A stretch of 64,000 nt of DNA from Bolinopsis microptera (lineage: Eukaryota > Ctenophora > Tentaculata > Lobata > Bolinopsidae), in the NCBI RefSeq assembly GCF_026151205.1, contig NC_087080.1, positions 939,812 through 1,003,811 on the forward strand. The letters run 5' to 3'. The translations under genes and the position numbers were made by a program. The notes below the pieces were generated by a model. That model made no database searches. It was given only the letters and a program-made list of their open reading frames with translations, and had not been told where the DNA came from. This document shows positions 56,101 to 64,000 of the stretch, piece after piece (position 1 is the first letter of the stretch; each line of letters starts with the position of its first letter).

Positions 56101-59100
56101 GGGAAAGTTATTTACGAGGTAGATTGTGACGGCGCTGTTGGAGGAAGTGTTAAAGTTGTACAGAACGACAACCCCCTGACTCTTTGTGAGGTGCAGGTTG
56201 TTGGAGCTCCTTCTGATGAGATACCTCTTACAAACATTGCTTCAGGTTCATATACCCTGCATTATAGAGTTTTAGTATCGTCAATGCAATTTTGTTTTGG
56301 ATTTCTTGGAGCATGTTTCCATGAACTATCGCATAGTTTTGTTATAAAAATTGTTATAAACATTGTTATAAACATTGTCATAAACATTGTTATAAACATT
56401 GTTATAAACATTGTTATAAACATTGTTATAAACATTGTTATAAACATTGTTATAAACATTGTTATAAACATTGTTATAAACATTGTTATAAACATTGTTA
56501 TAAACATTGTTATAAACATTGTTATAAACATTGTTATAAACATTGTTATAAACATTGTTATAAATATTGTTATAAATATTGTTATAAACATTGTTATAAA
56601 CATTGTTATAAACATTGTTATAAACATTGTTATAAACATTGTTATAAACATTGTTATAAATATTGTTGTAAACATTGTGACTGCCCAGGATTTCCCACAT
56701 GGCAGAGCAGTGAGGGATGGTCGGGGTCTCCAAATCGAGCAACTGATGGACGATCTAATGGTAACTACTGGGATGGATCTTGTACTCACAGCGGAGCTAC
56801 TGACTTCAACCTATGGAAGGTGCGTGTTAATTGTAACCAGGTAACCAGGTAACCAGGTAACCAGGTAACCAGGTAACCAGGTAACCAGGTAACCAGATAA
56901 CCAGGTAACCAGGTAACCAGGTAACCAGGTAACCAGGTAACCAGGTAACCAGGTAACCAGGTAACCAGGTAACCAGGTATCTTGTACTCACAGCGGAACT
57001 ATGGAAGGTGGATTTAATTGAAAAATTATCCAAATTATACTTATACTTACTTTACCTTTTGTTAATGGTTTAATATGAAGGTACTAAAAATGTGGCTCTA
57101 AAATCTTGGCATAAAGTATAAAACTCTGAATAAAATATACAAATTGTAGTTACACATAATATTTAGGTGGATTTGATAGACAAGTACGAGGTGAGCAGGG
57201 TGGTTATTCACAACAGGGTGGATTGCTGTGCCGAGAGGATTGACGGGGTTCAGGTACTTTCACTTTCACTTTAACGTTGCTTCTTTTTGTTTGAAACTTT
57301 TCTTCATTGTGGAACCTTAAGTTTCATTACACACATTTGTTCTTCAAACTCCCAAACGTTCGCATTTAAATCTAACCCTCTCCCTTCGCCAGGTTTCTAA
57401 ATATTCAAACCCTCTCCCTTTACCAGGTTTTTGTCCACAACAACCTGTGTGGAACAGTTGAGTACATAGCAGGACAGAACGTGTACGTGGTGAATTGTGG
57501 TGATATAACTGGTAGTGCTATCAAGATAACCCAAGAGGGCACACTTACACTGTGTGAAGTTGAGGTTCTTGGTAGGTTGAACTTGAAGGGTGCTTTTTTC
57601 TAATTTATTATATATTTGCGTTTCACATTGAATTACCGTGGAGAAAAAACCTGAGATCTATACAATCGTTAGATTATTTAAATCCCTCAATCTTTCTTAG
57701 TAATAATATTAAAATAACCATTATTATCTCATAATAATTAACTAAATTAGTATTAAAATTATTACCAACCACACCTTACAGCAAGGATATCGGAGCGAGA
57801 AGGAAAGCTGATAAACATAGCCCAGTCTGGTGTAGCTACCCAAGATAGCACAGGTTGGGAGGGGGTAGCTGCACGTGCTGTAGATGGTAGTGCTAGTGGA
57901 GCTTACTTCCAGGGTAATAAAATGTATTTGTAATTTGTAAAGTTCGTAGATTCCTCTACAGGGTCATCGAATAGTTCGACCGCCCTTGTTTTACAGTACA
58001 CTACATTGTAGATTTTCTGAAGGAGTATCCTAAGATTCTTGATCTTTTGGCACAGGCACCCCTCCTCATTTAACTCTCAATCAGGTAAAACCTGCTCACA
58101 CAACGGGGACCTGGCTGATGGGTGGTGGAACCTGGAGTTTCCTGAACCGGTTGCAGTGAACAAGGTTGTTATTTATAACAGGGAAGATTGTTGCCAGGAT
58201 CGTATCAACAATGTTAAGATATACGCTGATGGTGAGCTATGCGGGAGAATAGAGTACGTGGAGGGACAACGTGTGTACAAGAAGGGGTGTGCTAGTGATA
58301 CCACCGAGTACAGAATGGCAACTAACATCAGGATTGAGGCTGCTGAGGGGACTTATTTGACGCTGTGTGAAGTACAGGTTTGGGGATTTTAAAATTTAGA
58401 AATAAGAATTTATGAGATAAGGTTTGGTTAGCACGTTGCAGGGCTGTTGTTCATTATGTTATGACATATTGAGCAGGTCTTGTAAGATGTACAAGCTGTT
58501 GTCCATGATCTACTCGCTTAAATTAAACATTAATTCGTTAAGATTAAAAAGTAATATGCAAAGTCTATGACTGACTCTATCGGAAAAGGACAATAATTAG
58601 TTTTGCAAAACACCTGTCCAGCTCATTAAATCATTCATAATGTAAAACATCTGCTTCCTAATTCTAAACAGTTATAACTATATACATATTCTCATCAAAC
58701 ATTTCACGCTGTGTGTTTTGTCTAACTTAGAACCTACTAATTAATTATTATATTATATAACCATAATTAACCCACTAATTAATAACATCACCTCCATCAA
58801 GGTCCTATCCGACCCTAATGCTCTCTCCTCTGATAACCTGGTGAATCTAGCCTACCTCAAGCCCACCTCCCAATCCACTACTGGGTGGGGTGGTGTGTCC
58901 AGCAGGGCTGTAGATGGCAAGGAGTCCGGCAAATACAACGCGTAAGTTCTTATCTCCTTTTTACAACTGTGAGAGATTTGTTTTTGTGATCACCAACATG
59001 TGTTGTTGATAATGTAACGTGACTGATATCAAATAGATATACTTACTTACTTACTTTGGGCGATGCTCGATCGAAATCTCCTCCACTCTACGTCTCCAGA

Positions 59101-62100
59101 TGGTTCTGTCGCACATAACTGTTCGGAGATCTTCTACCCGCAACCCTGTGTCCCTGGCTACGATGTCAAGAAAAGAGAGTGGTCTCCTCCCACGCCTGAA
59201 CTGTGGCAGCCGCCAAGGAAGGATGGTAGAGATGACCTGGTCTGAAGCTCTCATGCAATGCCCAGCAAATCTGGCACGTCTCTGTGCAACAATGGTGGAG
59301 ATGGAAGGGAGGTCACCATAGATTTGCTTTAGGGTTGGATGCTTCTTCCATGAAAGATTCCTGGCTTTCATTAGGAGCCTGGTGTAGCACCCGTCGAGAC
59401 GCTTCTCAAACTGCTTGTTCAAGGTCCAGGTTTCTGAGCCATACAGCAGAACAGGTTCGATGCATGCTCTGAAGAACTTGACTTTCAGCTGGTCAGAAAT
59501 GCCAGAGGTCCATACCTTCTGCAGTTTGATACAGGCTGACCAAGCCATGCCTTTCCTGGTGTTGAAGTCCTTCCTGCTCTCTGCAATATATGAGCCCAAG
59601 TATTTGAAGTCATCAACCTGCTTGATCTGGTAACCGGATATTGAGTTCACGGGGGCAGCATCAGGAATGTTGATGGTCATGTATTCGGTCTTGGAAGCAT
59701 TCATCGCAAGTCCGACATGTGCTGCTGCAGTCTCTAAATCCGAGAGCAGTTGCTGGACTTGCTCTATGGTATCGGCAGTCAAGGCCAGGTCGTCAGCGAA
59801 GTCAAGATCTGTGACTCTGACCGCAGGTACTCTCCGACTTTGCCTGGGGATGATGGTTAGGCCATGGTCAAGAGTCATGCAGTTCCTAAGGACATAATCG
59901 AGGACGATGATGAAGAGGAAAGGAGCGAGTGTATCACCCTGAAGGACCCCGATGAGTGTTCTAAAGAAGTCTGTAAGGCCGTCAATGGTTTTGACTCTGG
60001 AGTGCGATGAGTCATACAGGAGCCTGATAGCATCAGTTATGGGAGCAGGGACGCCGTAGAGGGAGAGGATGTGAAACAAGGCATCCCTGTTGATACTGTC
60101 GAATGCTTTCGAAAAGTCGACGAACACGATAGCTGCTGATCGATTTCCGATTTTACACTCTTCTAGGATGCGTCGTAGGGCAAGTATCTGAGGGAGGGTA
60201 GATCTTCCTCTGCGGAAGCCATTTTGGTTTGGCCGCAGTAGGGGATCCAGGTATGGGTAAATCCGGTTGAGGATGAGTTTGTTGAAAACTTTCGCTGCAA
60301 CCGGAGCCAATGAGATACCTCGATAGTTCCCGGGGTTGGTCAGGTCGCCTTTCTTGGGGATGGGTATAATAGATGCCGTTGTCCAGGCTTCAGGGATTAC
60401 TCCATCAATTAAGGCCCTGTTGCAGAAACTGAGGAGGTCGTCACGAAGTTGGGGAAGCTTCCAAACTGAGGAAGGGATGCTATCTAGGCCTGGTGACTTG
60501 GAGGACTTGATGGACTTGAGGACTGAATCGAGTTCGGACATGGAGAAAGGAAGACAGCTAATGGGAAGGGTGTCCGAGACTCTCTGGTTGTAGAAGGGCA
60601 AGGAGAGGTCAGGGGTGGCTGCTCTGTCCCGAGGAGCGACATAGATATGGAATCTTGTGATCCTGGAGACTTGTGTCTGTGATTAACCAATCAGGTTCAA
60701 CTATTGACTAATCAGATCCCAGAATCACCGTCACGTGACACAACAAATATGTTTCACCTCCACATCTACAAGTGTTACTTTTACAGGGGTACGTGTACTC
60801 ACACTGCCGGGGCCGGCTGGTGGAAGGTAGATCTCGGAGACAAGTTCGTTGTGGAGAAGATCTGGATAAGGAACAGGGTAGGACATATTACTACATATTT
60901 TACATATTTCACATATTTCACATATTTCACATATTTCACATATTAATACATATTACTACATATTACTACATATTACTACGTATTACTACATATTACTACA
61001 TATTACTACATATTTCACATATTACTACATATTTCACATATTACTACATATTTCACATATTTCTACATATTTCACATATTACTACATATTACTACATATT
61101 ACTACATATTACTACATATTACTACATATTACTACATATTACTACATATTACTACATATTACTACATATTTCACATATTACTACATATTACTACATATTA
61201 CTACATATTACTACACATTACTACATATTACTACATATTACTACATATTACTACATATTACTACATATTACTACATATTACTACATATTACTTCATATTA
61301 CTACATATTACTACATATTACTACATATTACTACATATTACTACATATTACTACATATTACTACATATTTCACATATTACTACATATTACTACATATTAC
61401 TACATATTACTACATATTACTACATATTTCACATATTTCACATATTACTACATATTGCTACATATCACTACATATTACTACATATTACTACGTATTACTA
61501 CATAATACTACATATTACTACATATTACTACATATCAGGTCGACTGTTGCTCTGAAAGACTCGACGGAGCTCAGGTCTTCGTAGGGGATATATCCTGTGG
61601 AGCTATTGAGTACGATCGTCTCAAGTATAATTACGAACTGGTATGTGGTGAGGGCATAGTTGGAGACTCTGTCAAGATTGTGAATGATCTCGCGTCTCTA
61701 ACCCTCTGTGAAGTAAAGGTATACGGAGATGACACTCCTGTTATTGAAACCACTGATAAGGAAGTAGTGGGGGACATATCTGGAGGTTTGTTTTAAAGGG
61801 CCACCCTTAAGGGCTTTGAAACCGGTTTATTGACAATATAATATATAAATAAACTAAAATCGTAACATTCATGTCAATACTAACTGAAATAATATAATCT
61901 GTAGTTAAAATAATAATACTTACTGTCATTTAATTAGATATATGATGTAATAAAATGAATCTCTTTTATTTCCACACTAATTCTCACAGGTTCAGATGAC
62001 GCACAGTCTGTAGCAAGCTGTCCTATGGGCTACGTGGTAACGTACTGTGAAGCTCAGACTGGCAGGGCTGGTAAAGCTGAGTGCGACGGGGTATTTGTGC

Positions 62101-63072
62101 AGCCTGATAACGGTGGAGTGTGTGTCGCTGTTAACGGATATAATGGTTCCGGTGCTGTTGCTAGAGCGGTGTGTTCTCAGTTTGAGCAGGTTGCCGACCC
62201 CTGCAACGGTCCTAACCTCCCCAAATACCGGAACCTCCACTCCAGAGGACACAGTCCAAGTCTTCAGTGTCCCGCTGGTTACGAACAGATTCTGTGCAAT
62301 GCACGGAGCCCATGGACCGGAAGGTTAAATGGTCAGAATGTTGATGATAAGGGAGTGATTCCAAACGAGGAAGATTGTGCTCTCCCGAACTGTGCAGCTG
62401 ACCGGTTCTGGTGTGAGGTAACTTCTGTCTGTCAGCTGATCGAGGATTCAGAAGCATACACTTCAGCAGTGTGTAGCACCTGTGATGGATACCACTGTGG
62501 AGAGAGTGAGGAGTGTGTCATGATGGATGTGGATGATGACCCTGAAGATGAAGAGGCGCCCACTTGTGTGGAGAAGCAAACTGGCTGCGATCATAATGAC
62601 AGGTTGGTGATATGTTCAATTACCTCCCAATACTGATTTTTAAACATTTTTTAGGTTCAATGTCACCGAAGATGACTACAATCGAAATATATTTGGCAAG
62701 AATCTCAATGTTTTCAGTGTTGAAAGTTTAGTTTCTTAAATCCTGGAGTTGACATTCGTGTCCCTGATATTTGGGTTAATTCTAACTCTCCTACCTCCCA
62801 ATATTTATTTTTAAACATTTTCTTTCTGTTTTGAACGTATGCGGGGTAGAGTTGTTAACTAAAAGTTTGGAATCTAGAGAGTAGAGCTTTGTCTCCTAAT
62901 AATTAACTCTAGATAACAGACTTGTACCCTGTTATAAAGCCACTCTCTTACAACAGGTGTGGTGAGAACGGAGTGTGTGCTCCAGTTGGGAGTGATGATT
63001 ACGAGTGCGAGTGTGGAGAAGACTACGAGTTCAGTGTAGTTACCGGCTCCTGCATCCCCGTTCATACCATTT
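53155..63072 (+). CDS. Secreted mosaic lectin: 2 galectin, 4 fucolectin (FTP) domains, Cys-rich region, EGF; incomplete at 3' end
   Basis: Exons: 53155-53212, 53465-53582, 53855-53965, 54366-54520, 54727-54989, 55214-55468, 55653-55898, 56056-56245, 56689-56819, 57167-57253, 57427-57571, 57782-57913, 58085-58377, 58802-58941, 60787-60877, 61539-61785, 61990-62602, 62957-63072; phases agree, at least 1,130 aa. Exon 1 encodes a signal peptide (MGRLFSVTLFGLIHVLWAS). Two galectin-like domains follow, each with an H-V-D-F-R motif and W-x-T/E-E-x-R (GWKTEIR and GWETELR). Then come four FTP domains of the type DCCSERINGAKV plus LTLCEVQV, a Cys-rich module (SCPMGYVVTYCEAQ) resembling the PCSK9 C-terminal fold, and an EGF-like domain (CGENGVCAP, then YECECGEDYEF). 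It should bind glycans outside the cell. The intron after 54520 starts GC (GCAAGT). A LINE and four arrays lie in its introns. Confidence 0.85.
53261..53410. mobile_element. Small MITE-like element in lectin intron 1
   Basis: The ends carry CTACCTTATCCG and its reverse complement CGGATAAGGTAG, with inner GAACGGACA / TGTCCGTTC. A decayed relative may lie at 53650-53820, which has similar GTCCG and GATAAGGTA segments. Confidence 0.5.
56338..56676. repeat. 12-bp repeat (AACATTGTTATA), about 28 copies
   Basis: Lies in the lectin intron directly before the exon at 56689; the last copies end about 12 bp from the acceptor. Long frames in both directions are artefacts. Confidence 0.95.
56838..56978. 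repeat. 8-bp repeat (AACCAGGT), about 18 copies
   Basis: Starts near the donor of the exon ending at 56819. Each unit contains CAG|GTAA, a perfect 3'-exon/donor-like or acceptor-like junction. Confidence 0.93.
56979..57007 (+). other. Partial duplicate of a lectin exon end
   Basis: ATCTTGTACTCACAGCGGA plus CTATGGAAG|GTGGAT repeats the end of the exon at 56689-56819 with an internal deletion, with a donor-like GT after AAG. Confidence 0.75.
57991..58055. repeat. Dispersed ~65-bp repeat shared with 13573-13642
   Basis: TTACAGTACACTACA and TTGATCTTTTGGCA frame a segment common to this lectin intron and the ArfGAP intron. It is probably a fragment of a transposon family. Confidence 0.75.
59035..60690 (-). 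mobile_element. Second 5'-truncated LINE, within a lectin intron
   Basis: Inserted antisense between lectin exons 58941 and 60787. It has the same ACTTACTTACTTACTT tail style (plus strand 59042-59056) as the LINE at 46.9 kb, with almost no 3' UTR. Confidence 0.85.
59051..60601 (-). CDS. LINE reverse transcriptase ORF
   Basis: An intact 516-codon frame with RT motifs: IKSSKSPGLDSIPSSVWK, ASIIPIPKKGD, NYRGISL, QNGFRRGRSTLPQI, VDFSKAFDSINRDAL, GVLQGDTLAPFLF, and DLDFADD (FADD at residues 268-271, a conservative Y-to-F form of YADD), then FKYLGSYIAESR and a C-terminal LLYGSETW block. Upstream endonuclease is missing. It differs clearly in sequence from the other LINE, so two families are present. 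It is presumably spliced out with the intron and not needed by the host gene. Confidence 0.88.
   Translation of the reverse strand: MPFYNQRVSDTLPISCLPFSMSELDSVLKSIKSSKSPGLDSIPSSVWKLPQLRDDLLSFCNRALIDGVIPEAWTTASIIPIPKKGDLTNPGNYRGISLAPVAAKVFNKLILNRIYPYLDPLLRPNQNGFRRGRSTLPQILALRRILEECKIGNRSAAIVFVDFSKAFDSINRDALFHILSLYGVPAPITDAIRLLYDSSHSRVKTIDGLTDFFRTLIGVLQGDTLAPFLFIIVLDYVLRNCMTLDHGLTIIPRQSRRVPAVRVTDLDFADDLALTADTIEQVQQLLSDLETAAAHVGLAMNASKTEYMTINIPDAAPVNSISGYQIKQVDDFKYLGSYIAESRKDFNTRKGMAWSACIKLQKVWTSGISDQLKVKFFRACIEPVLLYGSETWTLNKQFEKRLDGCYTRLLMKARNLSWKKHPTLKQIYGDLPSISTIVAQRRARFAGHCMRASDQVISTILPWRLPQFRRGRRPLSFLDIVARDTGLRVEDLRTVMCDRTIWRRRVEEISIEHRPK
60886..61535. repeat. 10-bp repeat (ATTACTACAT), about 60 copies
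   Basis: Interspersed with a 9-bp ATTTCACAT variant. It fills the lectin intron between 60877 and 61539 and ends about three bases before the acceptor ATATCAG. Confidence 0.95.
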
Positions 63073-64000
63073 GTAAGTACCTTCTTGCATCCCCGTTCAT
63101 ACCATTTGTAAGTACCTTCCTGCATCCCCGTTCATACCATTTGTAAGTACCTTCTTGCATCCCCGTTCATACCATTTGTAAGTACCTTCTTGCATCCCCG
63201 TTCATACCATTTGTAAGTACCTTCTTGCATCCCCGTTCATACCATTTGTAAGTACCTTCTTGCATCCCCGTTCATACCATTTGTAAGTACCGGCTCCTGC
63301 ATCCCCGTTCATACCATTTGTAAGTACCTTCTTGCATCCCCATTCATACCATTTGTAAGTACCTTCTTGCATCCCCGTTCATACCATTTGTAAGTACCTT
63401 CTTGCATCCCCGTTCATACCATTTGTAAGTACCGGCTCCTGCATCCCCGTTCATACCATTTGTAAGTACCTTCTTGCATCCCCGTTCATACCATTTGTAA
63501 GTACCTTCTTGCATCCCCGTTCATACCATTTGTAAGTACCTTCTTGCATCCCCGTTCATACCATTTGTAAGTACCTTCTTGCATCCCCGTTCATACCATT
63601 TGTAAGTACCTTCTTGCATCCCCGTTCATACCATTTGTAAGTACCTTCTTGCATCCCCGTTCATACCATTTGTAAGTACCTTCTTGCATCCCCGTTCATA
63701 CCATTTGTAAGTACCTTCTTGCATCCCCGTTCATACCATTTGTAAGTACCTTCTTGCATCCCCGTTCATACCATTTGTAAGTACCTTCTTGCATCCCCGT
63801 TCATACCATTTGTAAGTACCTTCTTGCATCCCCGTTCATACCATTTGTAAGTACCTTCTTGCATCCCCGTTCATACCATTTGTAAGTACCTTCTTGCATC
63901 CCCGTTCATACCATTTGTAAGTACCTTCTTGCATCCCGTTCATACCATTTGTAAGTACCTTCTTGCATCCCCGTTCATACCATTTGTAAGTACCTTCTTG
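63042..64000. repeat. 35-bp minisatellite, about 27 copies, containing exon end and donor
   Basis: The unit is TTGCATCCCCGTTCATACCA, then TTTGTAAGTACCTTC. The first copy is the end of the lectin EGF exon and its donor (ATTT|GTAAGT). Three copies keep the exonic GGCTCC in place of TTCTTG. The array runs off the right edge. Confidence 0.97.

Noticed and set aside
56262..56844. Ile-Val-Ile-Asn and Met-Phe-Ile-Thr repeat proteins
   Set aside because: They come from a 12-bp intronic array; real lectin exons flank it in a different arrangement.
60704..61584. Tyr/Ile/Leu/His-rich open frame
   Set aside because: It reads through a lectin exon into the 10-bp array and is not in the lectin frame.

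Overview
This window looks like nuclear DNA from an invertebrate animal, probably an early-branching marine metazoan such as a cnidarian; the clade is an inference. Genes are split by many GT-AG introns. Several encode animal-type proteins: a BAR-PH-ArfGAP protein, SPOUT1, PSMD9, a DCAKD-type dephospho-CoA kinase and a secreted galectin/fucolectin mosaic. The non-coding DNA is AT-rich and crowded with minisatellites, LINE copies and small inverted-repeat transposons. There are no bacterial operons, CRISPR arrays or recognisable tRNA/rRNA genes.

Layout. 1-18.6 kb: a LINE fragment, an array of about 81 copies of a 91-bp repeat, then the 3' part of a BAR-PH-ArfGAP gene (+). 18.8-22.5 kb: intergenic DNA with palindromes and a 42-bp repeat that is open as a 14-residue coiled-coil repeat on the minus strand. 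22.6-45.6 kb: three genes in the same orientation with short gaps, SPOUT1, PSMD9 and DCAKD. A PSMD9 intron holds an intronless NERD-nuclease/P-loop ATPase gene and a FLYWCH-bearing MULE-like element. A DCAKD intron holds a hAT-like element and an antisense two-exon coiled-coil gene. 45.6-53.1 kb: minisatellite, an RTE-like LINE (-), a perfect 143-bp inverted repeat and a triplicated segment. 53.2 kb to the end: a secreted lectin with two galectin domains, four fucolectin (FTP) domains, a Cys-rich region and an EGF domain, interrupted by a second LINE and several arrays, and running off the right edge.

Exon models were assembled by hand from splice consensus and reading-frame phase. SPOUT1 (453 aa), PSMD9 (225 aa), DCAKD (225 aa) and the nested coiled-coil gene (258 aa) are complete and close in phase. 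The ArfGAP model has one apparent 1-nt frameshift and one unfound exon.

The most striking pattern is that many minisatellites straddle exon-intron junctions, so the repeat unit carries a copy of the 5' or 3' splice site and often a few codons. In DCAKD a 39-bp unit (13 codons) repeats a donor about 34 times in one unbroken frame. In SPOUT1 each of about 44 units of 52 bp holds a 24-nt, phase-0, acceptor-and-donor-flanked micro-exon. PSMD9, the ArfGAP gene and the lectin gene show further cases. I consider this the best candidate in the window for an undescribed phenomenon: splice-site-bearing tandem arrays that could generate repeat-length protein isoforms or tax splicing.
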